Shown here in pieces: positions 1 through 7,522 of a DNA stretch of 25,938 bases. Made by a program: the position numbers and the translations under genes. The DNA is from an uncultured Cytophagaceae bacterium. GTDB lineage: Bacteria; Bacteroidota; Bacteroidia; Cytophagales; Spirosomataceae. Location: positions 1 through 25,938 of the forward strand of contig CAILUB010000028.1 of the NCBI GenBank assembly GCA_903837305.1, written 5' to 3'. Each line of letters opens with the position of its first letter. Position 1 is the stretch's first letter. The notes below the pieces were generated by a model, which made no database searches, was not told the origin of the DNA, and saw only the letters and a program-made list of their open reading frames with translations.

Positions 1-1725
1 AGCATTTAAGCCAAGACCCGCAGAAAGCGATGGACTAATAGAATAGGTATTGGGAGCACCTGAAGTAATGGTTGGGCTAACTGCTGCGATGGCATTACCA
101 TTGATGAAAGTCTGACTTGCTGGCGAGTAGTTAAACGCGATTGGACAAGGGTCGGCGATTACACTAAATGAGATTGTTGTTGTAAACGTTCCTCCTGCAT
201 TAGATGCAACAATTGTATAAGCAGTTGTTGTTTGAAGTGCAGTAGGTGCACCAGTAATATCACCATTGGAAGTATTAAAATTCAATCCATTTGGCAATGC
301 AGGTGTAATACTTACAGTTGAAATTGCCCCACCAGTATTTACTGGAGCCCATGTAGGTGTAATGGCTGCATTAATTACTAAAGATCTATTACTTGGGGTA
401 TATGATATATTAGGAGGTGTAGGATTTACAGTAATATTTAAAGTAGCTGTTCCAGAACATGTTCCATTACTTGCATTAATCGTATAAGTAGTTGCTGACT
501 GAACTGCAGATGGTGTACCACTTATGATTCCATTTGTTCCATTTAGACTTAAGCCTGCAGGAATGGCAGGACTAATTGTAAATGTATTTGCTGAACCACT
601 TACAATTGGAGTTAATGTAGTAATAGAAGTTCCTTGAGTGTAGACGCCTCCCGAAGGATTATAAGTCAAAGTAATAGGACAAGGGTTTGCTACTACATTG
701 AAAGAAATTTGCGCAGTTCCTGTTCCTCCAGCGTTAGTTGCCGTTACGGTATAGTTTGTATTGGCTTGGATAGCACTAGGTGTTCCTGATATTTCTCCTG
801 TTGTTGTATTTAGAGTTAAATTACTTGGGAGTGCTGGAGATATACTAACACTTGCAATAGGTCCGCCTGTATTAACTATTGTCCAATTTGGGCTTATTGG
901 GGAATTTACCACAAAAGAGCGATTGGCAGCCGGGGCATAACTAATCACAGGAGCATCTGGATTAACGAGAATGTTTACACTCGCAGTTGAAGAACAAGTT
1001 CCATTATTAGCTGTTATTGTATAGGCTGTATTTGCAGAAGCTACAGTAGGTGTTCCCGTGATATAACCTGAAATAGAATTAATTCCTAAACCTGCAGGCA
1101 ATGCAGGGCTAACACTAAAGGCAGTGGTAGAACCACTCGTGACTGTCGGAATTAAATTAGGAATTGCCGTTCCTTTGGTATACGTATTATTAGGGGTAGA
1201 ATAACTAAAATTGATAGGGCAGTCATTTCCAACAGTTATCTGAATAATCGTTGATCCAGAACCAGCCGCATTACCAATATTTACAGTGTAGGAAGTATTG
1301 CTAGATAAGGCCGTTGGGGTACCTGAGATAGTTCCGTCAGCTGTGTTGAAGTTTAATCCAGCAGGTAATGCAGGATTAATTGAAAGAGAAGTTATTGGTT
1401 GACCTGTTATTACTGGGGTCCAGTTACCAGTCGCTTGTCCTACGCTAAATATTTTTGCAGTTGGCGTATAAGTTATCGTTGGTAAGGTGGGATTTACAGT
1501 AATGTTAAAGGTACATTCCGCGAATCCTGTGGAATTGGTTACGCGTATAGTAATAGGATAGGTTCCTACGACAGTAGGTGTTCCGGTAATTTGTCCTGTT
1601 GAATTATTGATATTTAATCCAGTTGGTAAGGCAGGTGTTACATTATATGAGTCAACTTGATTAGTTGTTGAGAATGTAAAAGATTGAATAGCTGAACCTA
1701 CTGTAAATATTTTGTTCGCAGGACA
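1..1725 (-). repeat. Two-domain (about 180-residue) higher-order repeat within the Ig-like protein
   Basis: Within the giant protein, the distal part is built of alternating domain types. Type A starts with a motif like DPCPI followed by YSP and ends with NGTCSGTA. Type B has no cysteine and starts with PxISYxPxxRSFVVN. Codons for the first cysteine of each type-A domain lie at 1723-1725, 1219-1221, 679-681 and 145-147, so the period is 504, 540 and 534 bp. The second cysteines are at 1513-1515, 994-996 and 457-459. The period suggests duplication of an A-B domain pair. The nucleotide copies have diverged clearly, so this is not a recent expansion. Confidence 0.75.
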
Positions 1726-3975
1726 AGTTATTGTTGGGGGTGGAATAACAACCGATAAATTAATCGAAACAGTTCTTGATGAAGTGGCATTACTTGCCGT
1801 AATAATATAATTTTGAGAATCAGAAAGTGATGATGGAACACCTGAAATAACACCTGTGCTTGTGTTAAAAGAAAGAGCTGAAGGCAAAGCAGGCCCAATG
1901 CTCCAAGAAGTAATTACCCCACCATTTGTATTGGTCGGTACTTTAGGTGTAATCGTTGAATTAGATTGATATAATATATAGGGTGCATCAGGGTAAGCTG
2001 GGTTAGGGTCTTTGTCTTTTACTTGAATTCTATATGTTGTATTAACTGAACCTGCTCTATTAGATGTACTGATCGTATATGTTGCATCTGCAGATATCGT
2101 TGTTGCGGATCCACCTAATTGACCTGTTGATGTATTTAAACTTAGGCCAGCGGGTAATGCTGGAGTAACACTCCATGTACCACTAGCAGATCCTCCCGTA
2201 TTTACTGGATTGATTGTTTTATTAACGCCAATTGTAAATACCTCAGGTGCACTACTTGTATAAGGATACGTTATGTTAGGTAATACAGGTAAAATTTCCA
2301 AAGAAATAGTGGCTGTATTCGATTGATTACCACTATAAATTCCAGTAACAATATAATTAGATCTGGTGCGAGCCTCAGATGGTGTCCCGGTAATGATACC
2401 AGTTGAACTACTTAAATTCAAGCCTCCTGGTAGATTCGGTGATATAGAGAAATTTGAATAAGCGCTCGCAGTCGTTCCCGAAGGTGCAAAAGTAGGTGAA
2501 ATTGTTATCGGCTGGTTTTCTGTTCCTGTATATGGGTTATCAGGGTATTGGAAAGTAGGTGGAACAGCAGTGACTGCTAAAGTAATGGTTGTGGAAATAG
2601 AACCGGTGCTATTTGTGGCTGTGACAACATAAGTAGCAGATGGAGCCAAAGCTGTTGGCGTTCCGTTAATAATACCTGAATTTAAACCAATGGTTAACCC
2701 TGTTGGAAGTGCAGGTGTTATTGAAACATTAACGGGAGTACCTGTAATGGTAGGTATCCAATTGTTAATAGCCTGATTTATAACAAAAGACTGTGAAGTG
2801 GTAGGTGCATATGTGATGGTAGGAAGTGGTGCTTTCACCTCAAAGCTGACTGTGGTTGTAATGGAACCACTATTATTTGTAGCTGTTACAATAACAGGTG
2901 TATATTCTTGTGTTGTTGATGGTGTGCCTCTTATTTCTCCTGAAGATCCAATTATAAATAAACCATTAGGGAGTGTAGTCGAACTGTAAGTAATATTTGA
3001 ACCCGTAATAGTGGGTCTAGCAATAACGGCATCGACACCTTGAATTAGGCTTACATTGGCAGGAGAATAGTTAAATGGTGTAATAGGAGCAGCCTCGCTT
3101 AAAATGGCAACACTAACAGTACTTGTGTTAGTTCCTGCTGCATTTGTAGCTGAAACGGTGTAGTTACTAGTAATGGTATTTCCAAAAGGAAAACCAAAAA
3201 ATTCACCATTTGACGTGTTCAATGAAACCCCATCTGGAAGATTTCCTCCTCCCACAATGGCATAACTTGTAGGAGTACCCCCTGTATTTATGGGAGCTGG
3301 TCTAGGTGAAATATTTTCATATTTCCTAAATTGTAAATTGCTTGGATTATAAGTAAATATAGGGGCAATGGCCACACTTGTGATACTAATATTAACTGCC
3401 AAACTTCCGTAAATATTAGATCCAACAATTTGGTAATTACCCGAGCTGGGAGCGGCTGGAGTGCCGTTAATTATACCTGTAGAAGTGTTTAAGCTTAGTC
3501 CTGTAGGTAGGCTTGGGCTTACAGAAAAGGTGATTCCTGTACCCTCAGAGATAGTGGGTACGATAGGCGATATAGCAGATTTTTCGTTAAATGTGAATGG
3601 CGTAGCGTATGTAAACGAAGGCCCTCTATCATCCACAATTCTTAATTTAAAAACTCGTGGTGAAGGTGTTCCTCCTGTAATCGTATATTCTACATAACCC
3701 TGTGTTGTAGATGGAGTTCCAGACAATGCCCCAGTTGTCAAATCTAAACTCACTCCGGTAGGGAGAGAAGGTGTAATACCTTGAACAGCACCCGATCCAG
3801 CCGGAAATACAGCTGAATTTGCTCTGCCCACGTAAAACGTGATGGAATCATTCACAGCCACCACCCTATTCGCCTCCAGTCGCTTAGAAGAACCTAACTC
3901 AAGAGTTGTCTTGAACGCTGCTTGAGATACAATAGAACTCAAAACAAGGGCAAACAGTAGGGCAATTTTTTTCAT
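1..3975 (-). CDS. Giant secreted Ig-like (He_PIG-type) repeat protein, partial (C-terminus outside window)
   Basis: The minus strand is open without a stop from ATG at 3973-3975 to the window edge, giving 1325 residues. It begins with a signal peptide (MKKIALLFALVLSSIVSQA, cleavage near residue 19-20). The rest is tandem domains of about 80-95 residues. I count 14 complete copies and one cut copy of the core motif SPALPxGLxxNxxTGxIxGTP, followed by YTIxATNxxG and a beta strand ending VNPxxP. This matches the putative-Ig (He_PIG, PF05345-like) family, common in large cell-surface or secreted adhesins of Bacteroidota. There are no cysteines in about the first 750 residues; from residue 751 on, alternate domains carry one pair 70-75 residues apart (C751/C821, C919/C994, C1099/C1173, C1277/partner beyond the edge). 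Inference: an exported adhesin or matrix protein, possibly with a C-terminal secretion-sorting domain that cannot be seen here. Small plus-strand frames inside are antisense shadows. Substrate or partner is unknown. Confidence 0.9.
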   Translation of the reverse strand, partial: MKKIALLFALVLSSIVSQAAFKTTLELGSSKRLEANRVVAVNDSITFYVGRANSAVFPAGSGAVQGITPSLPTGVSLDLTTGALSGTPSTTQGYVEYTITGGTPSPRVFKLRIVDDRGPSFTYATPFTFNEKSAISPIVPTISEGTGITFSVSPSLPTGLSLNTSTGIINGTPAAPSSGNYQIVGSNIYGSLAVNISITSVAIAPIFTYNPSNLQFRKYENISPRPAPINTGGTPTSYAIVGGGNLPDGVSLNTSNGEFFGFPFGNTITSNYTVSATNAAGTNTSTVSVAILSEAAPITPFNYSPANVSLIQGVDAVIARPTITGSNITYSSTTLPNGLFIIGSSGEIRGTPSTTQEYTPVIVTATNNSGSITTTVSFEVKAPLPTITYAPTTSQSFVINQAINNWIPTITGTPVNVSITPALPTGLTIGLNSGIINGTPTALAPSATYVVTATNSTGSISTTITLAVTAVPPTFQYPDNPYTGTENQPITISPTFAPSGTTASAYSNFSISPNLPGGLNLSSSTGIITGTPSEARTRSNYIVTGIYSGNQSNTATISLEILPVLPNITYPYTSSAPEVFTIGVNKTINPVNTGGSASGTWSVTPALPAGLSLNTSTGQLGGSATTISADATYTISTSNRAGSVNTTYRIQVKDKDPNPAYPDAPYILYQSNSTITPKVPTNTNGGVITSWSIGPALPSALSFNTSTGVISGVPSSLSDSQNYIITASNATSSRTVSINLSVVIPPPTITCPANKIFTVGSAIQSFTFSTTNQVDSYNVTPALPTGLNINNSTGQITGTPTVVGTYPITIRVTNSTGFAECTFNITVNPTLPTITYTPTAKIFSVGQATGNWTPVITGQPITSLSINPALPAGLNFNTADGTISGTPTALSSNTSYTVNIGNAAGSGSTIIQITVGNDCPINFSYSTPNNTYTKGTAIPNLIPTVTSGSTTAFSVSPALPAGLGINSISGYITGTPTVASANTAYTITANNGTCSSTASVNILVNPDAPVISYAPAANRSFVVNSPISPNWTIVNTGGPIASVSISPALPSNLTLNTTTGEISGTPSAIQANTNYTVTATNAGGTGTAQISFNVVANPCPITLTYNPSGGVYTQGTSITTLTPIVSGSANTFTISPAIPAGLSLNGTNGIISGTPSAVQSATTYTINASNGTCSGTATLNITVNPTPPNISYTPSNRSLVINAAITPTWAPVNTGGAISTVSITPALPNGLNFNTSNGDITGAPTALQTTTAYTIVASNAGGTFTTTISFSVIADPCPIAFNYSPASQTFINGNAIAAVSPTITSGAPNTYSISPSLSAGLGLNA

Positions 3976-4181
3976 CTTAAAAAAGAACAGAGGGCATTTC
4001 GGCCAATTTAAAAACCAATAGTGTAGTAAATGTATTTTGTTTAGTTCAAATAATCAAAAAAACTTATTAATCGGTTATAACATAATATAACATAGATTCT
4101 TAATACGCTTCATAATGAGCGATAACGAACTTAAAAATTGATAAAAATCAGGAGAGTTACGAAACGTGTAAAATGTAAATT

Positions 4182-4199
4182 TAAATAGTTAGCTATTTA
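4182..4199 (-). terminator. Possible weak AT-rich hairpin after the cytochrome operon
   Basis: TAAATAG (4182-4188) and CTATTTA (4193-4199) form a perfect 7-bp stem with a 4-nt loop directly after the stop codon of the last operon gene. The stem is AT-only apart from one G-C pair, and only a loose T-rich stretch follows on the minus strand, so termination here is uncertain. The rest of 3976-4200 is AT-rich and contains no gene I can see. Confidence 0.3.
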
Positions 4200-4200
4200 T

Positions 4201-4920
4201 TTAATTATTAAGCATTCCCTTGGTGACCCACGCTTTGATCTGATTGATTTCGCAGGCGCCTAGTTTTGATATACTGGATGGCATGGGTTTGTAGCCGGCC
4301 GCATGGGTAATGGATCCCATGAGTCGACCGTTTGTAGCGTAGACTTTTACAGCGGTATAAGTGGATAAATCAATGCCTGCGGATGGACTTGCTGCGCTGT
4401 GGCAACCCACGCAATAGGTTTTTAGAACGGGCGAAACGGATGCACTAAAGCTTACATTGACCGTGTCACAAGTGGCGGTATTAGAGCAAGAATTGTTTTT
4501 CGCTCCTTGTTGGATCCATTTTAAAATGAGTCCTTTGTTTGCTGAACTAAATTCAGTTGCAGGAGCAGGCGGCATTCTTTCTTCACTGTTCGCGAAAAGG
4601 CATTTATAAAGGTCACTTGACGCAGGGGAGGATACTTTCACCTCGCGCATGATGTTCGTATAATCGGTTAAAATCACACCCTCTTTGCGGCTAATCACAT
4701 CATGACAACCGCTCATGGCACAATTCGAGGTAATTAGCGGTAAAATAGTTTGGCTGAAATAGACGGTATCAGGGCTACAGTTAGTGACAACAGGGGTGGT
4801 CACGACGGGTGGAATAGTCGTGGTGTCGATTGAAATAGGCTTGACGGGCAAAGGTATGTTTTTGTCGTTTAGACAAGAGAAAACCAGAATTAGTACCGCT
4901 AGGACCCAGAGATTTTTCAT
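4201..4920 (-). CDS. Cytochrome c-like lipoprotein with two haem-binding motifs
   Basis: This 239-residue protein starts with a lipoprotein signal: a hydrophobic run ending VFSC, with Cys16 as the expected lipid anchor, then a Pro/Thr-rich linker to about residue 47. Two cytochrome-type modules follow. The first has the wider spacing C67-AMSG-C72-H73 (CX4CH) with Met116 in RMPP as a possible axial ligand. The second has a standard C170-VG-C173-H174 with Met213 in KPMPS. Other cysteines (48, 107, 145, 151) may pair. Role by family: electron carrier tethered to an envelope membrane, facing the periplasm or the surface. It is the last gene of a four-gene operon and overlaps the YceI-like gene by 4 nt (ATGA), which suggests translational coupling. 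The partner is inferred to be the upstream Rieske protein. It is not certain that the first site binds haem covalently. Confidence 0.8.
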   Translation of the reverse strand: MKNLWVLAVLILVFSCLNDKNIPLPVKPISIDTTTIPPVVTTPVVTNCSPDTVYFSQTILPLITSNCAMSGCHDVISRKEGVILTDYTNIMREVKVSSPASSDLYKCLFANSEERMPPAPATEFSSANKGLILKWIQQGAKNNSCSNTATCDTVNVSFSASVSPVLKTYCVGCHSAASPSAGIDLSTYTAVKVYATNGRLMGSITHAAGYKPMPSSISKLGACEINQIKAWVTKGMLNN

Positions 4921-5453
4921 TTTTTGGTATAATTGATTTTGCTTGAAACCTTGATTACCTCAGCGATTTTGGCAAAAACAATTTTAGGTATTTTAACACT
5001 ATAATCAATTAGTTTAACCTCGAATTGACAAGTAAGAGCCAGTGTTGAACCTGTTGAAATAATGGTTCCCTTTAATTCGATGGGACGAGTTATGCCGTGA
5101 ATAGTGGCTGATCCCGATGCTGTGATAGGGTAGGTCCCTGCTACACTTAGATTTACAGACTCTTTAATTTTACCTTTAAAAGTGGCGGAGGGAAATTTTT
5201 CGCTCTCTAAATAGTTTTCATTGAAATGCTCTTGCATTAATTTGTTTGGAAACACGAAATTGGTGACGCGCATTTGAACAGCCACTTCATTCGTCGCGGT
5301 ATTTATAATACTGTTAACGGATTTGTTGACGGCATCAATATCTTCCATAGGTGTTTTGGAGAAAAACGAAACCTCGCCTGTGGTGGTCATGAATAATTGT
5401 GCTTTGGATTGGAATCCAATAAATAACAGAGCTAAAAGGAGGAGTTTTTTCAT
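4917..5453 (-). CDS. YceI-like periplasmic protein
   Basis: A 178-residue exported protein: signal peptide MKKLLLLALLFIGFQSKAQ, then a single lipocalin-like YceI domain. Recognisable family features are the start (TTTGEVSFFSKTPMEDI), the central ESEKFPSATFKGKI stretch, GTYPITASGSATIHGITRPIEL and a C-terminal FEVKLIDYSVKIP strand. YceI proteins bind isoprenoid or other amphiphilic molecules in a beta-barrel pocket; the ligand here is unknown. Both ends overlap neighbours by 4 nt: 5450-5453 with the DUF5777 gene and 4917-4920 with the cytochrome gene. Its place between redox proteins is consistent with carrying a quinone-like or other lipid ligand in the periplasm, but that is inference. Confidence 0.85.
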   Translation of the reverse strand: MKKLLLLALLFIGFQSKAQLFMTTTGEVSFFSKTPMEDIDAVNKSVNSIINTATNEVAVQMRVTNFVFPNKLMQEHFNENYLESEKFPSATFKGKIKESVNLSVAGTYPITASGSATIHGITRPIELKGTIISTGSTLALTCQFEVKLIDYSVKIPKIVFAKIAEVIKVSSKINYTKK

Positions 5454-6361
5454 TTTTTCTTAGGTTCTAAACTGAATGTACGGGCTACGTTAAAGCCATA
5501 AAAGATGTCGCCAGCGCCCCAGGTACCTAGTGTTTGGCCTATAAAATGTTTCTCCGTCATACCTCTGGAGTTAGTCAAATGCAATTGGAAGACGTGTCCG
5601 CCTGTTTCAATATCAAAACCGAGTGAAAAAGAATCTTGGTAAGGGTAGGCTACGCCTGCTCCTTCTTCATAATCTTCTTTATCTACTATATTTTTATAAT
5701 ACTCTGCCGAAATGCTCAAGCGATTCGTGACTTTATACCTTCCACCAAAACCCATCGATAGCATATTATTATCTAGGTATATTGATTCGGATAAATTATT
5801 GTGCAACACAGTAGGCATTAATTGAAGAGATAATTTATCTGAAAATTTGCGGGCGATTAGAAGTTGACCAAAATAGGATTGGCGTTGCAAATTATTTTGG
5901 TAACGCATCACATTTCCACTGGATGTTGTGTAGCCACTTGGCATCGTATTGGTTGTCATACCCCCATACAGGGTGGCCGTTACGGGCATTTTACTTGATT
6001 GCGCTAGTACCTTGTATTTAGCATAGAAGTCGTACGTTTTTTCAATGGTTGAACGGCCCATTCCTAGCAATAGTTTATCCGTTAAGGAATACTCGAGGCC
6101 TAAACGAATTTTGGCCTCATCTAAACCCAGAAAATTATCAATGAATCCAGAATTTATGGATCCAAAACGATGAGATATCCAGAAATTCAAATGCTGCTTC
6201 GCGAGGGTTTCCACCGTTTGACCATTAATGAGGCGTGTACCCTTGAAAGTAGCCTGGGTGTACGTTACTTTTTTAGCGTCCTCTTTTTCGAGCATGGCTA
6301 AAAGATCATCCTGAGCGAACAGCGGAGTGCTAAAAACGAGGAGTAGGAGTATTTTTTTCAT
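5450..6361 (-). CDS. DUF5777 family beta-barrel protein
   Basis: A 303-residue protein with signal peptide MKKILLLLVFSTPLFAQ. The N-terminal half has DDLLAMLEKE, ATFKGTRLINGQTVETL, LNFWISHRFGSIN and GLDEAKIRLGLEYSLTDKLLLGMGRS, which I recognise as the conserved core of Bacteroidota DUF5777 proteins. The rest is alternating amphipathic strands (VTATLYGG, KLSLQLMPTVL, RLSISAEYY, HVFQLHLTNSRG) typical of a small outer-membrane barrel. The molecular function of DUF5777 is not established. The start codon overlaps the Rieske stop by one base (TAATG), and the stop overlaps the YceI start. In this operon it is the likely outer-membrane component (inference). Confidence 0.85.
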   Translation of the reverse strand: MKKILLLLVFSTPLFAQDDLLAMLEKEDAKKVTYTQATFKGTRLINGQTVETLAKQHLNFWISHRFGSINSGFIDNFLGLDEAKIRLGLEYSLTDKLLLGMGRSTIEKTYDFYAKYKVLAQSSKMPVTATLYGGMTTNTMPSGYTTSSGNVMRYQNNLQRQSYFGQLLIARKFSDKLSLQLMPTVLHNNLSESIYLDNNMLSMGFGGRYKVTNRLSISAEYYKNIVDKEDYEEGAGVAYPYQDSFSLGFDIETGGHVFQLHLTNSRGMTEKHFIGQTLGTWGAGDIFYGFNVARTFSLEPKKK

Positions 6362-6792
6362 TAGGAGAATACACGAAGGTTAGTTCCTGATAAGGTGGTT
6401 TGGTAGGCTTTGATTCCTCTGCTACCATTTGCATTGGTTCCCACTCCACTGGTTGAAAAAGTGGCCCCGTGTTGAGTGCAGTAAAACTCGGTACCGTTGT
6501 AAATGACATTGGCCTTATTCTCATGTGAGCAAACTTGCGTAACAGCTGCGAAAGAAGTGCTTGAAACGCGCGCAATGACGATTCCATTTGAGATGACGTA
6601 ATTTCCTGCCGTGTTTAATTTACTGTACACAGCATTTGTAAGATCTAAAGTAAAATCTATACTGCTGGCTGGGGTAACGTCCTCGTTTTTACAAGAACTT
6701 AGGCTGGAAACACCGCAGTAAACGGCTAAAAGAGAGGCCCCTTTAAAGCCTAATGATTTTAAGAATTCGTTTCGTTTGATTTTATCTTCCAT
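6361..6792 (-). CDS. Rieske-type [2Fe-2S] lipoprotein
   Basis: A 143-residue protein with a complete Rieske cluster motif: C88-S-H90 and C105-TQ-H108, spaced 15 residues apart, followed by a Gly and a short C-terminal sheet. The N-terminus KRNEFLKSLGFKGASLL resembles a Tat signal but with one arginine of the usual pair replaced by lysine, and it ends in LSSC34, a plausible lipobox. It would be an envelope-anchored single-electron carrier. It is the first gene of an operon with a DUF5777 barrel, a YceI protein and a cytochrome lipoprotein, all separated by 1-4 nt overlaps. There is no cytochrome b gene nearby, so it is not a normal bc1 subunit. It resembles the small arsenite-oxidase or dioxygenase-ferredoxin-like Rieske domains, but no oxygenase subunit is present. 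Confidence 0.85.
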   Translation of the reverse strand: MEDKIKRNEFLKSLGFKGASLLAVYCGVSSLSSCKNEDVTPASSIDFTLDLTNAVYSKLNTAGNYVISNGIVIARVSSTSFAAVTQVCSHENKANVIYNGTEFYCTQHGATFSTSGVGTNANGSRGIKAYQTTLSGTNLRVFS

Positions 6793-6841
6793 GTGGACTC
6801 AGGGTTTTAGGTCGAAATTTATACAATATAACGGGTTAAAT

Positions 6842-6859
6842 TCCTGATTGTTATCAGGA
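6842..6859. promoter_or_regulatory. Perfect inverted repeat in the divergent region (candidate operator)
   Basis: TCCTGAT (6842-6848) and ATCAGGA (6853-6859) form a perfect 7-bp inverted repeat with a 4-nt spacer (TGTT), 50 bp upstream of the Rieske operon start (6792) and 67 bp upstream of the DUF4956 start. It has no T-run and lies between divergent starts, so it looks more like a protein-binding site than a terminator. The binding factor is unknown. Confidence 0.4.
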
Positions 6860-6900
6860 GTAGGCTTAAATAGATAAAATGTGGTTTAAATCTATTTGGT

Positions 6901-6908
6901 TATATTTG
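6901..6908 (+). promoter_or_regulatory. Bacteroidota-type -7 box upstream of the DUF4956 gene
   Basis: TATATTTG is an exact match to the TAnnTTTG -7 element used by the primary sigma factor of Bacteroidota. I see no clear TTTG -33 box at the usual distance. The box lies 17 bp before ATG 6926. If it is used, the earlier in-frame TTG at 6896 cannot be the start, which supports the ATG. Confidence 0.45.
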
Positions 6909-6925
6909 AAGATAATTCAGAACAA

Positions 6926-7522
6926 ATGCTAGAAAATTTCCTCCTTAGGTACGCACTTAATTTACTTTTCACGTTCATTGTGGTGCGTTTTATCTACTAC
7001 CCGAAATACCGAAACAACGACTTCGTTTTCACCTTTTTCTTATTTAATACGATCCTTTTCGTGCTTTGTTACCTATTAGCAGAGGCGGATTTGAAGTTTG
7101 GTTTCGCCTTCGGATTGTTTGCTTTGTTCTCCATGTTTCGCTACCGGACAGTCACCGTTCCGATCGGTGAAATGGGTTATTTTTTCTTAGTGGTGACGCT
7201 CGGAATAATTAATTCCTTAGCCTCATTAGTGAATCTGGAGATGCTTTTGGTGGCGAATTCGGTATTAGTTGCCATGACTTTTTTACTAGGCAGAACTTTA
7301 TCGCTGACGCATGAGAATTACCAAACTTTAAACTACGATAATCTGGGTTTAATCAAACCAGCAGAACGAGCAGAATTACTCAAGGATTTAACAGAAAGAA
7401 CTGGATATGTGATTCACAAAGTACAGGTGGTTAAAGTGGATTATCAACGTGGAATTGCGCAATTAAGGGTGTATTATTTTTCCAAAGAAAATGAGTCCGC
7501 TCCACTCGATGTAGATGCATAA
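6926..7522 (+). CDS. DUF4956 domain-containing membrane protein
   Basis: A 198-residue protein from ATG 6926; an in-frame TTG at 6896 lies upstream of the promoter-like box and was not chosen. It has about five hydrophobic segments (LLRYALNLLFTFIVVRFIYY, FVFTFFLFNTILFVLCYLLA, a FAFGLFALFSMFRYRT segment, MGYFFLVVTLGIINSLAS, LLVANSVLVAMTFLLG), then a soluble C-terminal part with TYPE features DLTERTGYVIHKVQVVKVDYQRGIAQLRVYY. The SMFRYRTxxxPIGEMGYFF stretch is the conserved DUF4956 hallmark. The family often lies beside VTC-type polyphosphate polymerase or CotH genes; none is present here. Its stop overlaps the start of the following receptor gene by 8 nt, so the two are coupled. Function unknown. 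Confidence 0.85.
   Translation: MLENFLLRYALNLLFTFIVVRFIYYPKYRNNDFVFTFFLFNTILFVLCYLLAEADLKFGFAFGLFALFSMFRYRTVTVPIGEMGYFFLVVTLGIINSLASLVNLEMLLVANSVLVAMTFLLGRTLSLTHENYQTLNYDNLGLIKPAERAELLKDLTERTGYVIHKVQVVKVDYQRGIAQLRVYYFSKENESAPLDVDA

Noticed and set aside
1..1740. Regular 500-540 bp spacing considered as a CRISPR-like or satellite array
   Set aside because: The period follows protein domains, copies are divergent in DNA, and the frame stays open throughout.
266..3697. Three small plus-strand open frames within 1-3975 (266-487, 2798-2989, 3461-3697)
   Set aside because: They lie antisense to the continuous minus-strand Ig-repeat frame and repeat because the repeats do; they show no start signals or family features.
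6330..6587. 85-residue minus-strand frame overlapping the Rieske and DUF5777 genes
   Set aside because: It is an out-of-frame shadow of two well-supported genes.
6896..6925. TTG start for the DUF4956 gene
   Set aside because: It would sit upstream of the TAnnTTTG box; ATG 6926 fits the family's N-terminus better.
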